From: Maricaulis sp.
Lineage (GTDB): Bacteria > Pseudomonadota > Alphaproteobacteria > Caulobacterales > Maricaulaceae
Assembly (NCBI RefSeq): GCF_030149515.1
Contig: NZ_JASBRI010000013.1
Location: forward strand, 1-64,000
Direction of reading: 5' to 3'
DNA: 64,000 nucleotides
The first letter of the stretch is position 1, and the number at the start of each line of letters is the position of its first letter. The translations under genes were made by a program, and so were the position numbers. The notes under the pieces were generated by a model. It did no database searches. It saw only the letters and a list, made by a program, of their open reading frames with translations, and had not been told where the DNA came from. Of the stretch, positions 27,817-40,306 are shown piece after piece.

Positions 27817-29127
27817 ATGCGTATCAATGTCTTTGCTTCCATGGTCGCCTTTGCGGTCGGAGCCGTGGCCATCGCGGTGTCCGCCGAGGGCAGCCAGGAA
27901 GACCGGACGGAAACCTTCCGCCAGCTCGAGCTTTTCGGCGACGTGTTGAGCCGCATCGAAGCCGATTACGTGTCCGATACGGATCAGGCCGAGCTGATCG
28001 AGGCGGCGATCGACGGCATGCTGACATCCCTGGACCCGCATTCCAGCTACCACAATCCCGACAGCTACGAGGACCTGCGCGTCTCCACGCGCGGCGAGTA
28101 TGGCGGTCTGGGCATGGAGGTGACGCGCCGTGACGATTTCATCACCATCGTCTCACCGATTTCCGACACGCCGGCCGAGCGCGCCGGTCTGCGCACCAAT
28201 GATCGCATCATCGCCGTGGATGGCGAAACGATTGTCGGTATTTCCGTAGACGAGGCCGTGGAGCTGATGCGCGGGGCCGTCGGCGAACCGGTGACCATCA
28301 CCATCGCCCGCGGCGATGACGACCCGTTCGACGTTACCCTGGTACGCGACACGATTCCGCTGCGCACCGTGGCAACACGGCTCGAGGACGGCGTACCCTA
28401 TATGCGCATTGCCGGCTTCAACGAACGCACCACGGAAATGGTTCATGAGGGTATCACCGAACTCGAGGACGAATATGGCGCCCCGCTTCCGGGTCTGATC
28501 CTGGACATGCGGTACAATCCGGGCGGGCTGCTGGACCAGGCGATCGGGGTCACCGATGTGTTCCTGGACGGTGGCGAGGTCGTTTCGACCCGCACCCGCG
28601 ACCCCCGCGAGACCCAGCGCTACAACGCCCGGCCCGGCGACCGGCTGAACGGCGCACCGATCGTTGCGCTGATCAATGAAGGAACGGCCAGCGCGGCCGA
28701 GATCGTCGCCGGTGCCCTGCAGGACCGGGAGCGCGCCGAGCTGGTCGGCATGACCAGTTTCGGCAAGGGCTCGGTACAGACCATCATCCCGCTGCGCGGC
28801 GGCCGTGACGGCGCCCTTCGGCTGACCACGGGCCGCTACTACACGCCGGCCGGCCGTTCGATCCAGGCCACCGGCATCGTCCCGGACATGCAGATTTCCG
28901 CCTGGGTCCTGGAAGAGGATGAAGAGAGCAGCTCGCCGCAAATGTCGTCCGAGGCCGATCTGCCCGGTGCCCTGGAAAACGAGAATGGCGATCACCGCGC
29001 CGACACTGACGTCGCCGAGGTGGAACAGCCGCCGGAAGACTGGTCGGAGGACGAGGACTATCAATTGTCCCGCGGCCTCGAAATCCTGCGCGAGCGGATG
29101 GAAAGCCAGCAGGCCGCATTGCAGTAG
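27817..29127 (+). CDS. ctpA: Carboxy-terminal processing protease, S41A
   Basis: A 436-residue periplasmic protease. Signal or anchor at residues 1-23, PDZ domain about 85-165 (GLGMEVTRRDDFITIVSPI), then the S41 core with the catalytic serine in NEGTASAAEIVAGALQD and lysine in TSFGKGSVQTIIPL. A short acidic tail follows. It processes the C-termini of envelope proteins and peptidoglycan enzymes. Located between envC and the yibQ-type gene. Confidence 0.95.
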   Translation: MRINVFASMVAFAVGAVAIAVSAEGSQEDRTETFRQLELFGDVLSRIEADYVSDTDQAELIEAAIDGMLTSLDPHSSYHNPDSYEDLRVSTRGEYGGLGMEVTRRDDFITIVSPISDTPAERAGLRTNDRIIAVDGETIVGISVDEAVELMRGAVGEPVTITIARGDDDPFDVTLVRDTIPLRTVATRLEDGVPYMRIAGFNERTTEMVHEGITELEDEYGAPLPGLILDMRYNPGGLLDQAIGVTDVFLDGGEVVSTRTRDPRETQRYNARPGDRLNGAPIVALINEGTASAAEIVAGALQDRERAELVGMTSFGKGSVQTIIPLRGGRDGALRLTTGRYYTPAGRSIQATGIVPDMQISAWVLEEDEESSSPQMSSEADLPGALENENGDHRADTDVAEVEQPPEDWSEDEDYQLSRGLEILRERMESQQAALQ

Positions 29128-29146
29128 ACGGCCGTCGCCGGCGGCG

Positions 29147-29161
29147 TTAACCGTTTCTTAC
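29147..29161. promoter_or_regulatory. CtrA-like site upstream of the polysaccharide-deacetylase-type gene
   Basis: TTAACCGTTTCTTAC matches the CtrA pattern TTAA-N7-TTAA at seven of the eight conserved bases. A GAATC (GANTC-type methylation site) follows a few bases later. It lies in the 118-bp gap before the gene at 29246. A single short match could be chance. Confidence 0.35.
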
Positions 29162-29245
29162 AGGCGAATCGCCCAGATTGGCGGGTGAGCAGGCGCGTCT
29201 TGCCGATGCGCCGCATGAACCCATTGTCCGATCAGGCCTGACGCG

Positions 29246-30535
29246 ATGCCGACCGCCGTTCTTCGCCATGCCCAACCGCTCATGACCGTCCGGGCCCCGC
29301 TGATCGCGGGTCTGGCCACGGCCTTGCTGGTATCCGCCGGGATCGGGGGAGTGGCCCTGTTCGGCGAGGCCGACACGGCCCTGCCCGGGGCAAGCCGGTT
29401 TTTCGATCCCGTTCCGCAGCCCGTCGCGCAGACCGACACGGTGCTGCGCACGACCGATGACGTCGATAGTCGTCCGATCCGCTTTCTCGAGCCGGAGGAA
29501 GGCGAGGAGATTTCCCTGAACGGTGTGCGTGACGGGTTCGACGGGCCGGCGCCGGCCGCGCAGGCGGGATCCGACCCTGCCGATGCCGAGGCGCGTCATG
29601 CGGCCGAACAGTCCGCAGCAGCCGTCCATCCCGATGCCCTGCCCGCCGCCCCGCTGACCGGTTTGACAGAGCCCGGTCCCGGTGGCCTGCTGCCGGTCAT
29701 CGGCCCGGACGGCACCCGGCCCTCGCGTGCCTATGCGCGTCCTTTCCACGGCGATCCCGGCGCGCCCACCGTCGCGGTCGTCGTCGGCGGTATGGGCCTC
29801 AACAGCGCCGTCACCCAGGCCGCGATCGACGAATTGCCGCCGGAAGTGGCACTCTCCTTTGCGCCCTATACCCGCGATCTCCAGACTTGGATCGACCGCG
29901 CGCGCGCGGCCGGCCACGAGGTCCTGATCGAGGCCCCGATGGAGCCGTTCGATTACCCGAACAACGATCCGGGCCCGCACACGCTTCTGGCCGATGGCTC
30001 CGCCGAGGAGAACAGCCGGCGGTTGACGTGGGTACTCAGCCGCGCCACCGGTTATTTCGGGGTGACCAATTATCTCGGTGCCCGCTTTTCCGCCTCGCCT
30101 GGCGCCCTGCAGCAGGTGTTCGACGCGCTGGAACAGCGCGGCGTCGCCTTCCTGCATGACGGGGCCGGCCGCCGCTCCTCGATCGAGGGCGCAGCGCAGG
30201 CGGTCGACATTGAATACGCCATTGCCGACCGCATTCTGGACGAAGATCTCAGCCCGGACGCCATAGACGAGCGCCTACTGGCGCTCGAGGCGCTGGCGAT
30301 CCAGAACGGTGCGGCCCTGGGGACCGGCTTCGCCTATCCTGCCACGGTGGAGCAGATTCGCGCCTGGGCCGCCGGGCTCGACCTGCGCGGTTATCAGCTC
30401 GCGCCGCCCTCGGCCGTGATGGCCCGGCGACGGCTGGAAGCGCGCCTTGCCGAAGAGGCACGTTCGGCCCAGCCACAGCAGGCCCAGAGACCGGCCCGGT
30501 CCGAGAACAGCAATAGCGGAAGCGGTCATCACTGA
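29246..30535 (+). CDS. Divergent polysaccharide deacetylase family protein (YibQ-like)
   Basis: A 429-residue protein with an N-terminal membrane anchor (about residues 18-40), a low-complexity Pro/Ala/Asp linker to about residue 165, and a divergent polysaccharide deacetylase (DUF610) domain: VAVVVGGMGLN, LSFAPYTRDLQ, EAPMEPFDYPNNDPGPHTL and GYQLAPPSAV. The family is part of the envC-ctpA-yibQ cell-wall cluster; its enzyme activity is not established. A Gln/Ser/Asn-rich tail ends the protein. Its stop overlaps the rppH start (TGATG). Confidence 0.9.
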   Translation: MPTAVLRHAQPLMTVRAPLIAGLATALLVSAGIGGVALFGEADTALPGASRFFDPVPQPVAQTDTVLRTTDDVDSRPIRFLEPEEGEEISLNGVRDGFDGPAPAAQAGSDPADAEARHAAEQSAAAVHPDALPAAPLTGLTEPGPGGLLPVIGPDGTRPSRAYARPFHGDPGAPTVAVVVGGMGLNSAVTQAAIDELPPEVALSFAPYTRDLQTWIDRARAAGHEVLIEAPMEPFDYPNNDPGPHTLLADGSAEENSRRLTWVLSRATGYFGVTNYLGARFSASPGALQQVFDALEQRGVAFLHDGAGRRSSIEGAAQAVDIEYAIADRILDEDLSPDAIDERLLALEALAIQNGAALGTGFAYPATVEQIRAWAAGLDLRGYQLAPPSAVMARRRLEARLAEEARSAQPQQAQRPARSENSNSGSGHH

Positions 30536-31029
30536 TGGCGGGCACCGACCCGTATCCCCATCACCGCCCCAATGTCGGCATCGCCCTGTTCAACACCAGC
30601 GGACAGGTCTGGCTCGGCCGCCGCGAAGCCACGCCGCCACCCTGGAACTGGCAACTGCCCCAGGGCGGGATCGATCCGGGTGAAGACCCGCGCGACGCGG
30701 CCCTTCGCGAACTGGAAGAGGAAACCGGCATTCCGCCATCCAAGGTCGAGTTCATCGGCGAAATCCCCGGCTGGCTGGCCTATGACTATCCCCCGGATGT
30801 GCGGGAGGATCCGCGCTTCCACAAAAAGCGCCATCTCGGCCAGAAACAGCGCTGGTTCGCCCTGCGCTTTCTGGGCAGCGCAACCGATATCGACCTGGAA
30901 CGCCACGGCGAGGTCGAGTTCGATGCCTGGCGCTGGGGCGAGCTCGGCGAAATCCCCGAGCTCATCATCCCGTGGAAGCGGGATGTCTATGTTGAGGTCG
31001 CACACGCCTTCAAACCGTATACGCGCTGA
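30535..31029 (+). CDS. rppH: RNA pyrophosphohydrolase
   Basis: A 164-residue Nudix hydrolase with the N-terminus YRPNVGIALFNTSGQVWLGRR-type and Nudix box GGIDPGEDPRDAALRELEEE. Length and the FHKKRHLGQKQRWFALRF segment identify RppH, which removes pyrophosphate from mRNA 5' ends to start decay. It is translationally coupled to the preceding gene by a 1-nt overlap (TGATG). Confidence 0.95.
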   Translation: MAGTDPYPHHRPNVGIALFNTSGQVWLGRREATPPPWNWQLPQGGIDPGEDPRDAALRELEEETGIPPSKVEFIGEIPGWLAYDYPPDVREDPRFHKKRHLGQKQRWFALRFLGSATDIDLERHGEVEFDAWRWGELGEIPELIIPWKRDVYVEVAHAFKPYTR

Positions 31030-31395
31030 CGATACAGCTCGACCTGCCCGTCTGTATTCGGGAATCCGAGTGACCGGCCGTCGGGTCAACTGGCCTCTCC
31101 GCGGCCACACTGTCTATCAATGCACAAATAGATTCCGCACTGCATCATACAGATCGGACGCCGGCCGGCCGCGTGGAACTAAAGCGGCGTCGATACGATC
31201 CGCGGCTGTCAAGACATACTATCGTATATATGATTTAAGACTCTTAATATTCTTATTGTTTTTAAACACAAAACCTCATCAGGAAATATATTTTTCCCTA
31301 GACTCATTGACGATCACGACAGGCGAGTCCAATCTTTGGCGGCCACTCAGAATTGTGCACGCAGCAACGACGGCAACCGACGGCAGGGGGGCGTC
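31030..31395 (+). promoter_or_regulatory. AT-rich leader upstream of the radical SAM operon
   Basis: There is no gene in these 366 bases. The part from about 31205 to 31305 is strikingly AT-rich (runs such as TTAATATTCTTATTG and AAATATATTTTTCCC) in an otherwise GC-rich window. A possible promoter is TTGACG at 31307 and CAATCT at 31330 with 17 bp between. Such AT blocks attract H-NS/MucR/GapR-type proteins or act as UP elements. It suggests tight regulation or foreign origin of the operon. Confidence 0.5.
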
Positions 31396-32889
31396 ATGCA
31401 CTTCAGCAAATACACCATCCTATCGCGGCCGCTGACGGGATCCGGCTACATCCTGATGAACGGCCTGAGCGGAGCGCTCGACTGGGTGCCGAACGAGATC
31501 GGCGACGCCCTCGATATCGCTCTTCATCCGCGCAATGAGACCATGCTCCGGCAGGTTGCCGAAGCACTGAGCGACGACTTGCGCGCAGCCTGGAAAGAAC
31601 GCGGTCACTTGACCGAGGCCGCGCCCCAGGACGAGACCGAACTGGTCAAGACCCTGGGCGGGGCGATGCACGATGCTGTCGCGAACAAGCCCACATTCAT
31701 GATCGTGCCCAATCTGGACTGCAACTACCGTTGTACATACTGCTTCGAGCGGCCGATCCAGAATGCGCTCAAGCGTCAAGGCGCCGACATCGCCCACCAC
31801 AAGGGCAATGTTGTCATGACGGAAGATCAGGTCGATGCCGTCTATGCCGGCATCAGCCAGCTGAAAGCAGGCAAAGGCCTGCAGGACGGCGGGCAGATCA
31901 TTCTCTATGGCGGCGAACCGCTGGACCGAAATCACAGGGATGTTGTCGAGAAAATCGTCCGGACCGGCCAGGCGCGCGGCTATCACTTCGCATGCATCAC
32001 CAATGGCCACGATCTGGATGCGTTCATGCACTTGCTCGGAACGGGCGGACTGGAACAGGTCCAGATCTCCATCGACGGCCCGAAGGAGGTGCACGACAAG
32101 CGTCGCGTCTATATCGGCCGGGAATCGTCTTTCGACCGGATCGAGGCCAATATCGACACCGCCCTGACCGAGACTGATGCGGAAATCCAGATCCGGGTTC
32201 ATGTTGACCCGAGTAATATCGACCTTTTCGACACTATACTGGAGTTCTTCCGGGAGAAAGGTTGGACCAACAATTCGCAAGTGATCATCTATGCCAATAC
32301 CGTCTACGACAAGGACGAAGACGGGAATGTGTTGGCGGAGATCGATCATGGCGACATCGTTACCGCCATCGGCGACCGCTGCGCGCCCTTCGACAATGTT
32401 TACACGAGCGCGCCGGCAATCCACGCCGCCAACGCGATGCGACCGGCTTTCCTCAACGGCGAGCGCTTCTCGCTGAAAGGCACCTACTGTTCTGCCAATT
32501 CAGGCAACTACATCTTCGCCGCCGACGGGCGCATCTATGCGTGCTGGGAATCAGTCGGCAAGGCGTGCAGCCGGATCGGCGCCTTCGACAACGAACAGGG
32601 GCTTGTGCTGAACAAGGCCGCAACGGATCGCTGGTTCAACCGGAATGTGTCCAACCTCCCCGACTGTCAGCACTGCCGCTACGCGCTGGTTTGCGGCGGC
32701 GGCTGCGCCCAATACGCGGAATACAATTCCGGCGACCTCTACCAGGCTTATTGCGACGACTTCGACCGCACATTCAGGGCAGGTCTGGCCGATCAAGCAA
32801 GGCGGCTTCTGCGGGAACACGACCATCCCGCCGCAGAGACGCATGCGCGTGAAGAGTCCAATCAGCAGCAGGAAAGGGAAATGGTATGA
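31396..32889 (+). CDS. Radical SAM/SPASM peptide maturase
   Basis: A 497-residue enzyme; start ATG 31396 follows AGGGGGGCGTC and opens the typical maturase N-terminus (FSKYTILSRPLTGSGYILMN). The radical SAM cluster motif is C109-x3-C113-x2-C116. The SPASM region is complete: C365-x12-G-x4-C383, then C424-x2-C427-x5-C433-x3-C437, and C453, enough for two auxiliary [4Fe-4S] clusters. Such enzymes install thioether, C-C or other crosslinks, or oxidise residues, in ribosomal peptides; anaerobic sulfatase-type Cys/Ser oxidation is another possibility. The stop overlaps the next start (ATGA), so the small Tat protein is its likely substrate. No known subfamily is recognised. Confidence 0.93.
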   Translation: MHFSKYTILSRPLTGSGYILMNGLSGALDWVPNEIGDALDIALHPRNETMLRQVAEALSDDLRAAWKERGHLTEAAPQDETELVKTLGGAMHDAVANKPTFMIVPNLDCNYRCTYCFERPIQNALKRQGADIAHHKGNVVMTEDQVDAVYAGISQLKAGKGLQDGGQIILYGGEPLDRNHRDVVEKIVRTGQARGYHFACITNGHDLDAFMHLLGTGGLEQVQISIDGPKEVHDKRRVYIGRESSFDRIEANIDTALTETDAEIQIRVHVDPSNIDLFDTILEFFREKGWTNNSQVIIYANTVYDKDEDGNVLAEIDHGDIVTAIGDRCAPFDNVYTSAPAIHAANAMRPAFLNGERFSLKGTYCSANSGNYIFAADGRIYACWESVGKACSRIGAFDNEQGLVLNKAATDRWFNRNVSNLPDCQHCRYALVCGGGCAQYAEYNSGDLYQAYCDDFDRTFRAGLADQARRLLREHDHPAAETHAREESNQQQEREMV

Positions 32890-33293
32890 GCAAGTCCACC
32901 AGACGGGATTTCGTCGCCACAGCCGCCGTTGCCGGTGTTGGGGCGATGACTGCAACCGGCGGCGTAATGGCACAAACACGCGGCCAGCAGCGCGCGCAGG
33001 AAATGCAGATCGATCCCGAAGTACTGCGGCAGATGCGCCGCTCGGACGCGTTGCCGATCAATCGCGAGGCCCGCGCTGTCATGCCGGGCGGCGATCTGGC
33101 CAACCGTGAGGATATCCTCGCCCGGCTTGGCCTCGATCCGTCCACCCCACCGGACGCCTGGCTGGCCATCGTGGCGTGCGGATCCAATGCTTCGGCGCTG
33201 CGTCCGCACCAGTTGGAGATCCTCGATCGAGCCCGCGTGCTCAACAATATGGATAATGTCCAACTGCCGCAGAACCGGCAGCAGCGTTATTGA
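32886..33293 (+). CDS. Small Tat-signal protein, candidate substrate of the radical SAM maturase
   Basis: A 135-residue protein with a clear twin-arginine signal (STRRDFVATAAVAG, cleavage near residue 30 after VMAQ). The mature 105 residues are mostly hydrophilic and helical, with one cysteine (C98) in a short hydrophobic segment AWLAIVACGSNASAL, and a Gln/Asn/Arg-rich tail ending QQRY. It is coupled to the maturase by ATGA and to the next gene by TTGA overlap. The single Cys motif is the obvious target for modification before folded export by Tat. It does not contain a sulfatase C-x-P-x-R motif. I do not recognise the family; precursor status is inference from operon structure. Confidence 0.8.
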   Translation: MSKSTRRDFVATAAVAGVGAMTATGGVMAQTRGQQRAQEMQIDPEVLRQMRRSDALPINREARAVMPGGDLANREDILARLGLDPSTPPDAWLAIVACGSNASALRPHQLEILDRARVLNNMDNVQLPQNRQQRY

Positions 33294-34264
33294 CGGCTTG
33301 GTCGCATTCGGGCGGCACGGCCCGGTTCCGCTCCGCTTCCGCGCCGGGCGAAGCCGGGCCGTTGACCGTCATTGGCGATATGCGGGTGCCGGCCCGCCGG
33401 GCGCTGGACTGGCTCAACCGCGAGGCAGACCGGTTTGCTGCAGCAGAGGATGGCGACCCGACGGCTGAATCGTACCAGACCGCACTCGCCGAACTTGCCT
33501 TGTTCCTGAGAATTGTCACCCGAAACCCGCTACCCGGCGCGGCGCGGCCCATCCTCGCGCGGCTGACCCGCGCCCTGGAGAGGGCGTATCGCGACCCCCG
33601 CCTGAACGGCTTCATCCACACCGGGCCTCCGGAGGCGGCGATCGGGCATGTCATGATCTGGCTGGCACTGGACGCGTCAGGCCTCGCCGAACCGGTCATG
33701 CCACGCCAACATCTCGTATCCGCGCTGGAAGCCCGCAACATCGTGGCCGTGCCGCGCCCGGCCATGCGCTTTCTCGAACTGCGCCTGGCCCTGGACGCGC
33801 TGGGACTGCGTCACGACCTGCCCGACCGGGCCGACTTTCTGGCGGTCAGCGACCTGCCGGGGCTGCTGGACTCGTCTAATACCGCCGATCTCTATATGGC
33901 GACCCACTGGTTGTTCTATCTGACCGACTTCGGCCGATACACCCTGCCTGGCGCTGGCGAGTTGATCCCCTCCATGCGCAAACGGCTGGCCGATGTCGCG
34001 ACCGCCGGACACTGGGACCTTACCGCCGAATTCTTGCTGGCCGGCGCCTGTGTGCATGCTCGCCCGGATGCTACATCCGACGCGGCCTGGTCTGCACTGG
34101 GGGCCGCTCAAGACCCCGCAGGCCACATGACCGGACCGCCGGAGAACCGCCCGCCCTTCATCCGCGCCTACCACACCTGTCTCGTGGCGGCCTGGGCCGG
34201 CCTTGCAGAGGCGGCAAACCGGCAGACCGGTGCCGCGCAACATTCCACCCGGTTACACGAGTAG
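33290..34264 (+). CDS. Helical protein of unknown function, third gene of the radical SAM operon
   Basis: A 324-residue protein with no signal peptide or membrane segment. It is rich in helices with repeated Leu/Ala patterns (LAELALFLRIVTR, LELRLALDALGLRH, LTAEFLLAGACVHA), and its layout resembles all-helical DUF6895-type or alpha/alpha-toroid proteins, though I cannot confirm a family. The start is taken as TTG 33290 because it overlaps the previous stop (TTGA); an ATG within the frame at about residue 31 is an alternative. It is followed by a strong terminator. A partner, chaperone or second modifying enzyme for the Tat protein is the natural guess. Confidence 0.75.
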   Translation: MTAWSHSGGTARFRSASAPGEAGPLTVIGDMRVPARRALDWLNREADRFAAAEDGDPTAESYQTALAELALFLRIVTRNPLPGAARPILARLTRALERAYRDPRLNGFIHTGPPEAAIGHVMIWLALDASGLAEPVMPRQHLVSALEARNIVAVPRPAMRFLELRLALDALGLRHDLPDRADFLAVSDLPGLLDSSNTADLYMATHWLFYLTDFGRYTLPGAGELIPSMRKRLADVATAGHWDLTAEFLLAGACVHARPDATSDAAWSALGAAQDPAGHMTGPPENRPPFIRAYHTCLVAAWAGLAEAANRQTGAAQHSTRLHE

Positions 34265-34291
34265 AGCCGGCACGCCGGCCGTGGACAATAA

Positions 34292-34320
34292 AAGGCCGCC
34301 CCGGGGACCGGGACGGCCTT
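34292..34320. terminator. Bidirectional terminator between the radical SAM operon and atpC
   Basis: AAGGCCGCCCCGG at 34292-34304 pairs with CCGGGACGGCCTT at 34308-34320 (one mismatch, short loop). The A and T runs on both sides allow use by both converging operons. Confidence 0.8.
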
Positions 34321-34344
34321 GTTCTGATCGTGTGTCGCAGATTG

Positions 34345-34746
34345 CTAGTTCGCCAGGGCGGCCTGCATGGCTTCGTATTTTACAACGAGGGCCTCGGCCT
34401 GTTCGCGTTCTTCCTCGTCCTTCGCCGTCGCCACGTCCTCGCGGGCGTCGGAGAGGGCCTGCGCCACTTCGCCGGCGTCGAGTTCGGCCATCGGGATGGC
34501 TTCCTCGGCCAGGATGGTCAGGCCGGCCGGCGTCACCTCGGCGAAACCGCCATGGATAAAGGTGCGTTCGACCGCGCCGTCATTCATGACCGCGATCGCA
34601 CCGGGCCGGATGATCGACATGAAGGGGGCGTGGTTCGGCAGAACGCCGAAATCGCCCTCTTCGCCCGGCACCGCGACCTGGTCCACATCACCCGCGAACA
34701 GGCGGCGTTCCGGGGAGACGAGATCGAAATGGAGTTTGTCAGCCAT
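34345..34746 (-). CDS. atpC: ATP synthase F1 subunit epsilon
   Basis: A 133-residue epsilon subunit: N-terminal beta-sandwich (LHFDLVSPERRLFAGDVDQV, then GDFGVLPNHAPFMSII) and a C-terminal helical hairpin. It couples the central stalk and inhibits hydrolysis. Last gene of the minus-strand atpHAGDC set, 30 nt after atpD. Confidence 0.97.
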   Translation of the reverse strand: MADKLHFDLVSPERRLFAGDVDQVAVPGEEGDFGVLPNHAPFMSIIRPGAIAVMNDGAVERTFIHGGFAEVTPAGLTILAEEAIPMAELDAGEVAQALSDAREDVATAKDEEEREQAEALVVKYEAMQAALAN

Positions 34747-34776
34747 GAGGCGTCTCCGCTTGGACCGGAAGCTGCG

Positions 34777-37123
<2,347 letters not shown>

Positions 37124-37156
37124 TCGGCTCTCCTAAGCGGCGGGTCCCGGTCGGGC

Positions 37157-39233
<2,077 letters not shown>

Positions 39234-39559
39234 GGCGTCTTCGCCGGTCTTCACCGTGACGTCACTCTCTAGTTGGATGAGCACCCGTGGATCATCGGAA
39301 CCGATGTAAGTGCCTGTTATTCAACGATTATGAAAACCAGACGCACCGTGTTGCACCGCACGCCCTCGTGGTTCGGCGCTGCGATAGCACAGGGATAGGG
39401 GCACAGCAAGCCACTCACACCGGGCGATTCAGCGCACGGACAGTCTCCTTCCCCCGCATTGCCGGAGCGGACGGAGGGGCAATAGGTGCGCCCCGCTCCG
39501 ACGCCGTTCGCCCTGCAGCCAGGCTGCGGCCGCTTTCCCGCATTCCGTGGGGAAGCAAC
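39234..39559 (-). other. Intergenic region between terC and atpH
   Basis: These 326 bases separate two minus-strand units and must carry the atp promoter. They hold a GCAGCC-A-GGCTGC inverted repeat near 39512 that may help end terC transcription, and an AT-richer block at 39310-39340. I see no gene. Confidence 0.4.
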
Positions 39560-40288
39560 CTACCCCGTCTTCCGCCGCCCCCGCTTCGCCAGGATGTTCA
39601 GCGCCTCGACAAAAAGCGAGAAGGCGATGGCAAAGTAGAGATAGCCGCGCGGAATGTGGAAGTGCAGGGCATCGGCCACCAGGGCGATACCGATCAGGAG
39701 CAGGAAGGACAGGGCCAGCATCTTGGTCGTGGGATGCCGTTCGATGAAGCCCGCCACACTGCCCGACGCCAGCAGCATGATCGCCATGGCAATACCGACG
39801 GCGGTGATCATGACCGGCAGATGATCTGTCATGCCCACCGCGGTGATCACGCTGTCGAGCGAGAAGACGATATCGATCAGCACGATCTGGAAGACGACCA
39901 TGCCAAAGGCAGCGGCGGCGCGACCGCCGCGATGCTCCGCCTCGCCCTCCACGGTGTGGTGGATTTCCAGCGTCGCCTTGCCCAGCAGGAACAGCCCGCC
40001 GAGCATCAGGATGATGTCGCGCCACGAGACCTCGTGGTCGGCGATGGCGAAGACCGGCGCCTCGAGATGCGCGATCCATACCAGGCCGAACAGCATGATC
40101 ACGCGGAAGGCCAGCGCCAGTCCCAGACCCACGGTCCGCGCCCTGGCCCGCTGCGCCTCGGGCAATCGGTCGGCCATCAGCGCGACAAAGATCACATTGT
40201 CTATGCCCAGCACGATTTCCAGGAAGGTCAGCGTGAGGAGGGACATCAGGACTTCGGGCGTCATCAGGACTTCGAGCATGGCAGGCAT
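39560..40288 (-). CDS. TerC family membrane protein, probable metal exporter
   Basis: A 242-residue TerC/YkoY-type protein with seven hydrophobic helices. The two acidic signature helices are present: LTFLEIVLGIDNVIFVALM near residue 20 and IVLIDIVFSLDSVITAVGM near residue 135. Relatives (Alx, YkoY, TerC) export manganese or other divalent cations, often during metallation of secreted proteins. The earlier tellurite name is historical. It ends 18 nt after the start-side of priA and may share its transcript. Confidence 0.93.
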   Translation of the reverse strand: MPAMLEVLMTPEVLMSLLTLTFLEIVLGIDNVIFVALMADRLPEAQRARARTVGLGLALAFRVIMLFGLVWIAHLEAPVFAIADHEVSWRDIILMLGGLFLLGKATLEIHHTVEGEAEHRGGRAAAAFGMVVFQIVLIDIVFSLDSVITAVGMTDHLPVMITAVGIAMAIMLLASGSVAGFIERHPTTKMLALSFLLLIGIALVADALHFHIPRGYLYFAIAFSLFVEALNILAKRGRRKTG

Positions 40289-40306
40289 CCCTTTGGCGGC
40301 TGGCGG

